Source: an uncultured Bacteroidales bacterium (GTDB lineage: Bacteria; Bacteroidota; Bacteroidia; Bacteroidales; P3). Taken from it: a stretch of DNA of 64,000 nucleotides. The stretch is taken from NCBI GenBank assembly GCA_947165255.1, contig CAMUZR010000001.1, positions 62,001 to 126,000 of the forward strand, written 5' to 3'. The position numbers were made by a program, and so were the translations under genes. Below the pieces are notes generated by a model. The model saw only the letters and a list, made by a program, of their open reading frames with translations, did not search any database and had not been told where the DNA came from. Positions within the stretch are counted from its first letter, which is position 1, and each line of letters starts with the position of its first letter. Of the stretch, positions 34,034-41,041 are shown in pieces.

Positions 34034-35434
34034 ATGAAACTATCATTCATGGGGGCCACACGTGAGGTGACCGGTAGCAAGCACCTCATCATTACCAAGA
34101 AAGGTTTGAAGATTTTGTTGGACTGCGGTATGTATCAGGGCAAGGGTCTGGACACCGACGCCATGAACCGCGACCTGGGCTTCGACCCGGCCGAGATTGA
34201 TTTCCTCATCCTCTCCCATGCCCATATCGACCATTCGGGGCTGATTCCCTATATCTTTAAGCTGGGTTTCCGCGGCACTATCCTCTGCACCCCCGCCACG
34301 CGCGACCTTTGCGCCATCATGCTGGCCGATGCCGGCCGCATCCAGGAGGCCGACACGCACACCTTCAACAAGAAGCGCAAGTCCCTGGGCCAGGAGCCGG
34401 TGGAACCCATCTACACCGAGACCGAGGCGCAGCAGTGCATGAGCTGCTTCATCAGCGTGCCCTACCACAAGCCCTTCAACATCGAGGGCGAGGTGGTGGT
34501 GGAGTTCTTCGACGCCGGCCACATTCTGGGCAGCAGCTGTGTCTACTTGGAGATAAAGGACGGCCGCCGCACCATCCGGCTGGGCTTCACGGGCGACATC
34601 GGCCGCTACGACAAGCACATCCTGCGCGACCCCGAGCCTTTCCCCCAGGTGGACTATCTGATTATGGAGTCGACCTACGGCGACCGCCTGCACACCTCTA
34701 TCAGCAATGCCGAGCAGGAGTTGCTCATGGCCGTGCTGGACACCTGCACCAAGAAGAAGGGCAAGCTCATCATCCCCTCCTTCGCCATCGGCCGCGCACA
34801 GGAGATTATCTATGCCCTCGACCGCCTCTCTTCGGCCCACCTGCTGCCCGACGTGGATGTCTTTGTGGACAGCCCGCTGAGCATTTCGGCTACTAATATC
34901 ATGCGGCTGCACCAGGAGTGTTTCGGCGCGCCGATACTGGAGTATATGAAAAACGACCCTGACCCCTTCGGTTTCGACCGCCTGCAGTATATCCAATCGG
35001 TCGAGGCCTCTAAGGCCCTCAACGTCCGCCACAAGCCCTGCGTTATCATCTCGGCCTCGGGCATGATGGAGGCCGGCCGCGTCAAGCACCACTTGGCCAA
35101 CCACATCGAGGACCCCTCCACTACCATCCTTTGCGTGGGCTATTGCGAGCCCAGCACCCTCGGGGCCAAAATCATGCGGGGCGACGAGACGGTTTCTATC
35201 TTCGGCCACCTGCACAAGGTGCGCGCCGAGCTCCGCCGCATCGAGTCCCTCTCAGGCCATGGCGACTACAGCGAGATGATTAACTACATCGGCTGCCAGG
35301 AGAAAAAGAAACTCAAGAAGCTCTTCCTGGTCCACGGCGAGGAACAGACCCAGTTCCATTTCCGCGACACCCTCTCCGCCCTCGGCTGGAAGAATATAGA
35401 GATACCCGAATTCCGCCAGGAATACGAGCTCTAA
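34034..35434 (+). CDS. MBL-fold / beta-CASP RNA-processing metallo-hydrolase
   Basis: 466 residues. The metallo-beta-lactamase motif is complete (LSHAHIDHSG, then FFDAGHILGSS and LGFTGDIGRYD). The beta-CASP insert begins near 220 (MESTYGDRLHTSISNAEQEL, IPSFAIGRAQEIIYALDRLS), and the C-terminal part contains IISASGMMEAGRVKHHLANH and FGHLHKVRAEL with LSGHGDYSEM. These are the marks of CPSF73/TTHA0252-like exo- and endoribonucleases. The target RNAs are unknown. Its stop is ten bases before the four-helix-bundle gene. Confidence 0.93.
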   Translation: MKLSFMGATREVTGSKHLIITKKGLKILLDCGMYQGKGLDTDAMNRDLGFDPAEIDFLILSHAHIDHSGLIPYIFKLGFRGTILCTPATRDLCAIMLADAGRIQEADTHTFNKKRKSLGQEPVEPIYTETEAQQCMSCFISVPYHKPFNIEGEVVVEFFDAGHILGSSCVYLEIKDGRRTIRLGFTGDIGRYDKHILRDPEPFPQVDYLIMESTYGDRLHTSISNAEQELLMAVLDTCTKKKGKLIIPSFAIGRAQEIIYALDRLSSAHLLPDVDVFVDSPLSISATNIMRLHQECFGAPILEYMKNDPDPFGFDRLQYIQSVEASKALNVRHKPCVIISASGMMEAGRVKHHLANHIEDPSTTILCVGYCEPSTLGAKIMRGDETVSIFGHLHKVRAELRRIESLSGHGDYSEMINYIGCQEKKKLKKLFLVHGEEQTQFHFRDTLSALGWKNIEIPEFRQEYEL

Positions 35435-35444
35435 GGAAAAAAAC

Positions 35445-36167
35445 ATGGAAAGCAAGAACCAAAATAATCTAACCGATCAGAATAATCAGAATAATCAGAA
35501 TAATCTGAATGATCTGAGTAATCAGAATAATCAGAGTAATCAGATTATTCAGAACACTCCGAGCACTCCGATTACTCCGAGTTCTCAGAGTATCCACCCC
35601 CCTCAGCCTGCGCCCATTACTTTTCTGCCCCAGCACGGACACTACAGCCACTTGCGGGTGTATAAGGTTACCGAGATTATCTACGACATCACCTTCTATT
35701 TCACCCAGCACTACCTCGCCAAGGGCGACCGCACCGTCGACCAGATGGTGCAGGCTGCCCGCAGCGGCAAACAGAACATTGCCGAGGGCAACCAGGCCGC
35801 CGCTACCTCCTCCGAGACCGAAATTAAGCTCACCAATGTGGCCAAGGCCAGTTTGGAGGAGCTGCTTGTTGACTATGAGGACTATTTGCGGGTGCGCAAC
35901 CTGACGCAATGGGATGCGCACCATCCGCGCTACGAGAAGATGAGGCAGTATGCCCGAAGCGAACGGATTAGGACCGACTATGCCCTGACCCTGCAGCGCA
36001 TGAACGACGAGGAGTTGGCCAACCTGTGCATTACGCTTATTCACCAGGCTGCCTATATGCTCCACAAGTTGCTGGCGACAATGCAGAACCGCTTCGTGAC
36101 CGAGGGAGGCATAAAGGAGCAGATGTACCGAAGCAGGGTGAACTATCGCAGCGTCCAGAAGGAGTGA
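35445..36167 (+). CDS. Four-helix-bundle protein with N-terminal tripeptide repeats (copy 1)
   Basis: 240 residues. Residues about 8-50 are a low-complexity tail made of Asn/Gln-rich tripeptides (DQN NQN NQN NLN ..., then TPS TPI), encoded by fourteen 9-bp repeats. Residues about 65-235 are a helical domain of the S23/Avd-like four-helix-bundle class: LRVYKVTEIIYDITFYFTQH, RTVDQMVQAARSGKQNIAEG, KLTNVAKASLEELLVDYEDY and ANLCITLIHQAAYMLHKLL. Copy 2 at 62668 is closely similar throughout. Relatives occur inside 23S rRNA intervening sequences and beside diversity-generating retroelements. The function is unknown; RNA or protein binding is plausible. It has AAGG before ATG 35445. Confidence 0.8.
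   Translation: MESKNQNNLTDQNNQNNQNNLNDLSNQNNQSNQIIQNTPSTPITPSSQSIHPPQPAPITFLPQHGHYSHLRVYKVTEIIYDITFYFTQHYLAKGDRTVDQMVQAARSGKQNIAEGNQAAATSSETEIKLTNVAKASLEELLVDYEDYLRVRNLTQWDAHHPRYEKMRQYARSERIRTDYALTLQRMNDEELANLCITLIHQAAYMLHKLLATMQNRFVTEGGIKEQMYRSRVNYRSVQKE
35467..35592 (+). repeat. 14 x 9-bp tandem array (consensus NTCNGANNA) inside the four-helix-bundle gene
   Basis: Fourteen consecutive 9-base units, for example ATCAGAATA (five times), ATCTGAATG, ATCAGATTA, CTCCGAGCA and CTCCGATTA. TC and GA are fixed in nearly every unit. The array is in frame and codes for the tripeptide tail. Arrays with the same TC-N-GA core flank the second gene copy. Confidence 0.85.
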
Positions 36168-36254
36168 ATTATCCGGGTGGCTCCTTCTTGCAGGACCATA
36201 CTTTGTGCGGATTGGGCGCACAACGGGTTGATCTATTGGTGGGTGTAAATTTTT

Positions 36255-36286
36255 TTTGCTCGATTGGAAAAAAAGTCTTATCTTTG
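36255..36286 (+). promoter_or_regulatory. Promoter of the tracrRNA (TTTG-N20-TATCTTTG)
   Basis: TTTG at 36255-36258 and TATCTTTG at 36279-36286, a textbook Bacteroidetes -33/-7 pair that would start RNA near 36292. Confidence 0.75.
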
Positions 36287-36291
36287 CAAAA

Positions 36292-36388
36292 CTTTTTAAG
36301 CAATTCACAATAAGGATTATTCCGTTGTGAAAATCTTATCAGGGGGCGGAAGACATGTGTAGATATGTTCTTCCGTCGCCTTTATTTA
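36292..36388 (+). ncRNA. Type II-C tracrRNA
   Basis: The predicted RNA begins with an anti-repeat at 36292-36311 (CTTTTTAAGCAATTCACAAT). It pairs with the first 20 bases of the CRISPR repeat over all 20 positions if two G-U pairs are allowed. It continues with TAAGGATTATTCCGTTGTGA, the nexus region typical of Bacteroidetes II-C tracrRNAs, and ends in a long hairpin (36343-36382, arms GGCGGAAGA.../...TCTTCCGTCGCC) followed by TTTATTT. It lies just upstream of the array on the same strand. The cas9 that should use it is nearly all missing. Confidence 0.82.
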
Positions 36389-36407
36389 AGTAATGGAAAA
36401 CCATGCC

Positions 36408-36530
36408 GTTGTGAATTGCTTGAAAAGAAAACACGATAGTAGCTCTTTGACATTGAAAGCGTTGAGGCCGTAACTTGTGCAATGTTGTGAATTGCTTGAA
36501 AAGAAAACACGATAGTAGCTCTTTGACATT
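36408..36530 (+). CRISPR. Minimal CRISPR array: two 47-bp repeats and one 29-bp spacer
   Basis: Identical 47-base repeats at 36408-36454 and 36484-36530 (both begin GTTGTGAATTGCTTGAAAAG and end CTCTTTGACATT) flank a 29-base spacer at 36455-36483. Repeat length, the GTTG start and pairing with the adjacent tracrRNA identify type II-C. The array is on the plus strand, convergent with cas1-cas2. With one spacer and no intact cas9, it is probably a relic. Confidence 0.9.
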
Positions 36531-36581
36531 ACGATGTCTATAATAATATGAGATACAGTGTTTAAAAAGTTGTTAAAGGCT

Positions 36582-36614
36582 AAAAAAATCCCGCTAGAAA
36601 TGGCGGGATTTTTT
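36582..36614 (+). terminator. Terminator downstream of the CRISPR array
   Basis: Stem ATCCCGC / GCGGGAT with an A7 run before and T6 after it, 52 bases beyond the last repeat; it works in both directions in principle. Confidence 0.8.
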
Positions 36615-36901
36615 GTCTTATATGCGTTTTTTTATTCCTATAGTTTGGTTGGTAAAAACGAGTACTAATGCGCTTTCGATGGTTTTGTGGCAGATTTTTC
36701 ATCATAACGGCCTGAAAGGCCAATAGCCCTTTAGCCCAAGGCAACGCCTTGGGTAAATGATGGATGTAATTGTCGCCCTGGGCTGATTGTTTTTGGTCTT
36801 TTGGGCTGTTTGGGTTCGTGGGATTGACTCGTCAAGCCGGCACACTATATCGAACCGCAGTGAAAAAAATAAAATGTCGAACCTTAGTTATTCCCTAGGG
36901 T
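36615..36901. other. Noncoding segment between array and cas2, with clustered palindromes
   Basis: No gene is visible. At 36709-36783 three palindromes follow one another: GGCCTGAAAGGCC (36709-36721), CCCAAGGCAACGCCTTGGG (36735-36753) and GCCCTGGGC (36775-36783). I remember similar palindrome clusters as dispersed repeats in Bacteroidetes genomes, but this window holds only one clear copy. Confidence 0.5.
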
Positions 36902-37234
36902 TTAGAATAGTTCTAATTGTTGGCCGGGGGCATTGGGCTGGACCTCTTTTTTGCAGATGTAGAGTTCGATGTCGGCAAATTGGCGGTCGGTGATGGTGAG
37001 GCAGCCCACCTGCCCATATTGCGGAAGCAGGGCGCGGACCCGACGGAGGTGGACGTCGGCATTTTCGCGGCTGGCACAATGGCGCACGTAGATGGAGAAT
37101 TGGAACATGGTGAATCCGTCGGCGAGCAGGTTCTTACGGAAGTCGGCGGCTGCTTTGCGTTCTTTCTTGGTTTCGGTGGGCAGGTCGAAAAATACTAGAA
37201 GCCACATGATGCGATATTCTGAAAAACGGTCCAT
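36902..37234 (-). CDS. cas2: CRISPR-associated endonuclease Cas2 (type II-C)
   Basis: 110 residues beginning MDRFSEYRIMWLLVFFDLPT, with the catalytic Asp in the VFFDLPT strand (Asp17) and the ferredoxin-like pattern FTMFQFSIYVRHCASRENAD and YGQVGCLTITDRQF. Cas2 is the structural dimer of the Cas1-Cas2 integration complex. The start at 37234 overlaps the cas1 stop (TAATG), so the genes are coupled. The open frame extends further upstream, but only as a shadow of cas1. The gene looks intact. Confidence 0.93.
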   Translation of the reverse strand: MDRFSEYRIMWLLVFFDLPTETKKERKAAADFRKNLLADGFTMFQFSIYVRHCASRENADVHLRRVRALLPQYGQVGCLTITDRQFADIELYICKKEVQPNAPGQQLELF

Positions 37235-38142
37235 TACATTTCGGGATAGGTGAGTCGACGGCTTTCGCCTGCGAAGCAGCGGGCGAGGGAGGCAGTGGTT
37301 TGGCTGGCGGCTACCATAAGGGGGCTGCGCTGCCCGCCGATGTGTACTTCGAGGGTGGGAACGGTGAGGAGGGAGTGTTTGAGGTCGGTGGTGAGTTCTG
37401 GGGTGTCGGGGAATTGCTGCATGGTATGCACTACCAGTTGGTCGACGTAGGGGCGGTAGGGCTCCATAATGTCGTCGGCAAGGCAGTAGGCATTGTAGCG
37501 GTTGTGGTGGTGGATGCCCAGGGTGGGGAGGAGGCCGCTGCACACCAGGGCGCGGGCGATGACGGCGCGCAGGATGGCGTAGGCATAGTTGAAGAGGTTG
37601 TTGGGGTAGATGCCGTCGCGCCCACGGGTGAAGCCCGCAACGGAGGGGAGGAGCTGGCTCCAGTAGAAGGCGGCGGCACGGCCTTCGAGATTAGTGCTGT
37701 CGCCCGAGCGGACCTCTGAGGCCCACTGCTGCATGTTGCCAGTTTCGATGCGGTGGAGCTGCCGCAGCAGGGCGGCCTGGTTGAGTATTTTCTGCTGGAC
37801 GGTTTGCTGCCACAGCTGTTTGCGGAGGGGGAGGGAGGCGTTGACCTGGTTTTGGAAGCGCTCGCTCTGCTCGGTGTGCCCTTCGAGGGGCAGCAGGAGC
37901 CCCACGGGCATGTGGCGTTCGTTGCAGGTGATGACGGAGGCATTGTTGTCTATCAGGGCTGAGAGTAGCCCATGGGTGATGGTGATTTGCTGGCAGTCTA
38001 GCAGGACTACGCCGATGTCCTCAATGGGGACAGTGGCTGTCCGTTCGGGTTGGTCGCCGACCTGCTCTATGCGGGCGACAAGCTGCCTGTTCTTCATGGA
38101 AAGATAGGCAGGGTTGGAGAAACAGAGGGTGCGTTTGATCAT
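37234..38142 (-). CDS. cas1: CRISPR-associated integrase Cas1 (type II-C)
   Basis: 302 residues beginning MIKRTLCFSNPAYLSMKNRQ, as type II Cas1 proteins do. Metal ligands are visible: Glu153 in NLEGRAAAFYW, His in GIHHHNRYN (211-213) and an acidic residue in YCLADDIMEPYRPY (223-227). The protein catalyses insertion of new spacers at the array. Length and motifs are complete, so adaptation genes have outlived the effector. The start codon lies two bases downstream of the cas9 stop codon, preserving the original operon order cas9-cas1-cas2. Confidence 0.95.
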   Translation of the reverse strand: MIKRTLCFSNPAYLSMKNRQLVARIEQVGDQPERTATVPIEDIGVVLLDCQQITITHGLLSALIDNNASVITCNERHMPVGLLLPLEGHTEQSERFQNQVNASLPLRKQLWQQTVQQKILNQAALLRQLHRIETGNMQQWASEVRSGDSTNLEGRAAAFYWSQLLPSVAGFTRGRDGIYPNNLFNYAYAILRAVIARALVCSGLLPTLGIHHHNRYNAYCLADDIMEPYRPYVDQLVVHTMQQFPDTPELTTDLKHSLLTVPTLEVHIGGQRSPLMVAASQTTASLARCFAGESRRLTYPEM

Positions 38143-38144
38143 GG

Positions 38145-38507
38145 CTATCCTATTTTGGTGATGTTCCCTAGGCGGTCGGCTTGAATGGGAATGCAGACTT
38201 CTTTTATCATTTCCCCGGTGAGGGCTCGTTCCATTTTGTTTTGGGCTTCAAACTCAATTGTTGGAAGGACGATTGAGGCTACGGTGTAGGGTAGGAAATG
38301 ACATTTCTTGCCTGTGCATGAAACCATCTTGTATATTCTTTGTGCATCGATATTGCCGACCTCAACTTCTTGTTCTTCTTCGGTGGGTACATATACGAGG
38401 TCACCTGGGGAAAGCACATAGCGTATGTTGGCATCGGGTGGTATGAGCTGGAGGTCATCGGATTTAAGCCTATCGGCAAGGTGATTTTTCCAGTCTTTTT
38501 CGTATTC
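38145..38507 (-). pseudogene. cas9: C-terminal remnant of cas9 (type II-C)
   Basis: About 120 codons survive: EYEKDWKNHLADRLKSDDLQ, then the PAM-interacting-domain tail LSPGDLVYVPTEEEQEVEVG, RIYKMVSCTGKKCHFLPYTV and ALTGEMIKEVCIPIQADRLG, ending with the natural stop directly before cas1. Upstream in frame is a TAG (38508-38510), and beyond it no Cas9-like sequence. The remaining 1200 or so residues, including RuvC and HNH, are gone; a 13-bp inverted repeat and an IS1380-type transposase gene occupy that side. No Cas9 N-terminus is visible beyond the IS, so this is deletion plus insertion, not a simple interruption. Confidence 0.85.
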
Positions 38508-38554
38508 CTAAAATCCGCAGACAAGTTTAACTATTATGTTGGAATAATTTCATA

Positions 38555-38598
38555 AGGCATCAAGCCAAGGCAAAGCCAAAATTTCTGGCTTGATGCCT
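38555..38598. repeat. 13-bp inverted repeat at the cas9/IS junction
   Basis: AGGCATCAAGCCA / TGGCTTGATGCCT with an 18-base loop. It lies between the cas9 remnant and the transposase gene; a fold-back terminator or a mobile-element end are both possible. Confidence 0.6.
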
Positions 38599-38639
38599 AT
38601 GATTATGTGAAAAAAACGCACACCTTCCCCCTCTCCATG

Positions 38640-40060
38640 CGGGAACGAGGAGTTTCCCTGTAAGAGGTCCGGCCTAAACTTGTAGCTTCATGTAGGCGTG
38701 GTTGGGCGTGTAGAGGCGGAACATCCTTCTGCTGCCGCAGTTGACCCACTTGAAGGGGACGGAGATAAAGGAGAAGACAAAGCGCTTGACCCTGGATGTC
38801 GTTTCAAGGCCGAAGGCCGCGCCTGCCACCAGGCTGAGGAAGTGGCGGTAGAAGTTGTGGACGAAGGCGGTTAGAATCATGAAGACGGTGTTGGCCTTCA
38901 TCTCGGAGCAGGGCAGGCAGCCCCAGCCGAAGTCGCCCGTCATGCAGTCGAAGCAACGTTCAGTGGAGGCCTGCTGGTTGTAGAATTCCACTATCTCCCT
39001 TTCGCCGGAGAGCGTGTCGTTGGTCAGTATGCAGCGGTAGACGTGAATGCCGTCGAGCAGGTCGGCCTGTCCGTCCTCGCAGGTCGTGCGTTGCACGACG
39101 AGGCGGTAGCCTCGCTCAGGGAAGAAGGCCTCGGAGGGGATGCTGGCCAGGCTGCACTTGTGGGAGTTAATTTCCGCCTCGGTCCACTCGCTGTCAGGTA
39201 TGGCGTGGATGCGCCCGCGCAGAGAGTCGCACATCATGGCCCTGATGTAGAAGAGGTCGCAGTGGCGGCTGGTGATGTCGACAACCTCCCTGGCGTATGA
39301 GCCGCAATCCATCCGGGCCCTGCCGAAGCGCACACCCCTTACACGACAATCCCCTCTACGCGCTCCGCAGGAGCTTGTACCCTCGAAGGCGCGCCGCAGC
39401 GTGTCGGCCTGCCCGAGCTTGACGTTGGCGTTGCCGTCGCGCCCCTCGAAGTAGAACGGCAGCCCGTCCACCTGGGCGATGCCGGGGAAGTACCCGAAGG
39501 CCTTCTTGTACGAGTACTTGGAATCGTACTTCTCAGTGGGGATGAACTGGTTGTCGTAGTCGAAGGTGTGCTTTGCCGCCACATCCATCTGCCCGCATTC
39601 CAGCATCCCGTCCAAGAGGAGCCCGCTGAGGCCTGCATTGATGCTGAACTTGTAGCGGTTTCCTTCTCCGGACTCCACGAAAGTGTCTTCCTCAGTCTTG
39701 TCCGACAGCGTTTTCAGTATCGTGTCGGGACTGCACAGCCTGTACCCCTGCGATTTCTCGGAGAACTGGGCCGAAAGTCTCTTAGCATCCTCTATCCTAG
39801 ACCCTCCGGTCAGGTATATTGCCATCATGGACTCGAAAATCTCAGAATAGCAGTATTTTGCCAAATTACCACTGACACCCAATGTGTTATCTATGACTTT
39901 GGCAAGTCCTGACTTGCGGAAATGGTCGATGCAGAAAAAAGATCCGCCGAAATTGTACACTGAATCGTTTTTTATTTGTATCTTTGCACCCATAATTGTG
40001 TATTGGTTAATGCAATACAAAAATACACAAAATTATGGAAACAGGCGACAGGTTGCCTGA
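38640..40060 (-). mobile_element. IS1380-family insertion sequence (ends not resolved)
   Basis: A single DDE transposase gene with short flanks. Candidate ends start CCTGT on both sides (near 38657 inward, and near 40052 inward on the minus strand), but I could not confirm a matching terminal repeat or a target duplication. An 11-bp inverted repeat (GCGACAGGTTG / CAACCTGTCGC, 40045-40082) lies at the right end. Confidence 0.7.
38674..39993 (-). CDS. IS1380-family transposase
   Basis: 439 residues. Family blocks are visible: FESMMAIYLTGGSRIEDAKR (N-terminal), LDGMLECGQMDV, GYFPGIAQVDGLPFYFEGRD (region of the catalytic Asp), RARMDCGSYAREVVDI (second acidic residue region) and EIVEFYNQQASTERCFDCMT (third). 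The ATG at 39993 is preferred because the longer frame would start inside the -7 element TATTTTTG (minus strand, 40018-40025). The frame is intact, so the element may be active. It lies where the body of cas9 should be. Confidence 0.9.
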   Translation of the reverse strand: MGAKIQIKNDSVYNFGGSFFCIDHFRKSGLAKVIDNTLGVSGNLAKYCYSEIFESMMAIYLTGGSRIEDAKRLSAQFSEKSQGYRLCSPDTILKTLSDKTEEDTFVESGEGNRYKFSINAGLSGLLLDGMLECGQMDVAAKHTFDYDNQFIPTEKYDSKYSYKKAFGYFPGIAQVDGLPFYFEGRDGNANVKLGQADTLRRAFEGTSSCGARRGDCRVRGVRFGRARMDCGSYAREVVDITSRHCDLFYIRAMMCDSLRGRIHAIPDSEWTEAEINSHKCSLASIPSEAFFPERGYRLVVQRTTCEDGQADLLDGIHVYRCILTNDTLSGEREIVEFYNQQASTERCFDCMTGDFGWGCLPCSEMKANTVFMILTAFVHNFYRHFLSLVAGAAFGLETTSRVKRFVFSFISVPFKWVNCGSRRMFRLYTPNHAYMKLQV

Positions 40061-40185
40061 GATGTTTTCAACAACCTGTCGCTCATTTTATTAACACCGC
40101 GTTTGCGGAATTAAGGCTCATAACAAAATAAGCAGGGAAGCCGAAAACTGCATCAAAGAGTAGGCCAAAAAAATGATGAAAAACA

Positions 40186-40893
40186 ATGTATAACAATGTA
40201 TTTAAAAAGACAATTCTATTATGTCTTGTCCTTTCAGTTATGGCTGCGTCATGCACAAAAAGTGAAATAGAAAACACCCCTACAATTGTGGGTAAATGGC
40301 AATGGCAATTCGTCTATGACATTTATTATAGGATAGACTTTATCATCATGGAAGACGATTACATAGAATTTCATGATGATGGAACAGGTGTTATTTACAG
40401 ATATGGACTCTCTCAACCTTTTTCTTATATTGTCCAAAGCAACAATCTGATAATATCAGCGGAAGGTGAGTCCAGTGAATTTAAGATATCTTATCTAGAC
40501 AATGACGAGTTAGTACTGTTAATGGAAAATCAATATTGGGAAGATGAATATCACAATGGAACACAGCGCTCTTATTTGTATTTCCAAAAAGAAAGACCCA
40601 TAGTTCCTTATGATCAATTAATCATTGGGGAATGGCAAAAAGAATGCAGTGAATCATCCACACCAGATAGTCTGACTTGGAATATTAATAAAGATGGGTG
40701 GATAACGTATGTTGGTAATGGAGGCACCGATACGCGTCCATATATATTGAACGGCAATACATTCTCTTTCATTTATAAAGGAGAAATGATGGAATACACT
40801 ATTGCATTTATTACAACAAATAACATGATTGTGTCGTACCGAGACGAGGATAATCCTGAAGAAGATTTATATATTAAATTCAAAAGGTTATAA
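40186..40893 (+). CDS. Hypothetical lipoprotein with two lipocalin-like halves, AT-rich
   Basis: 235 residues with a lipoprotein signal peptide (lipobox MAASC, Cys23). Two similar segments begin TIVGKWQWQFVYD (about 33) and LIIGEWQKECSES (about 147), the usual opening of lipocalin-like domains in Bacteroidetes, each followed by beta strands (YIEFHDDGTGVIYRYG; DGWITYVGNGGTDT). It is much more AT-rich than its neighbours and lies just beyond the IS, so it has probably been acquired. The gene ends with a strong terminator. Function unknown. Confidence 0.75.
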   Translation: MYNNVFKKTILLCLVLSVMAASCTKSEIENTPTIVGKWQWQFVYDIYYRIDFIIMEDDYIEFHDDGTGVIYRYGLSQPFSYIVQSNNLIISAEGESSEFKISYLDNDELVLLMENQYWEDEYHNGTQRSYLYFQKERPIVPYDQLIIGEWQKECSESSTPDSLTWNINKDGWITYVGNGGTDTRPYILNGNTFSFIYKGEMMEYTIAFITTNNMIVSYRDEDNPEEDLYIKFKRL

Positions 40894-40900
40894 TAATAGT

Positions 40901-40932
40901 AAAAAGAGGACGAAAAAAAGTCCTCTTTTTTT
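40901..40932 (+). terminator. Terminator after the AT-rich lipoprotein
   Basis: AGAGGAC / GTCCTCT stem with A-run and T7 tail. Confidence 0.85.
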
Positions 40933-41013
40933 CTACTCAGTGTTGCACTTGTAACTGGAATTTAGGCCGCGTAAATCATTCGAGAAAAATGTGGATATTC
41001 GGAAAAAATGTCG

Positions 41014-41021
41014 TATCTTTG
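41014..41021 (+). promoter_or_regulatory. -7 promoter element (TATCTTTG) for cstA
   Basis: Exact TAnnTTTG match. It lies downstream of a longer in-frame start at 40991, which it rules out in favour of ATG 41042. Confidence 0.6.
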
Positions 41022-41041
41022 CAGGTCAAAAAAAAGTTGTT

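Noticed and set aside
35467..35592. The 9-bp array as a phase-variation switch
   Set aside because: Units of nine bases change length without a frameshift, so on/off switching by slippage is not expected; only length variation is.
40083..40277. Minus-strand 64-codon frame beyond the IS as a surviving piece of cas9
   Set aside because: It runs antisense to the lipoprotein start, is hydrophobic and shows none of the Cas9 N-terminal motifs.
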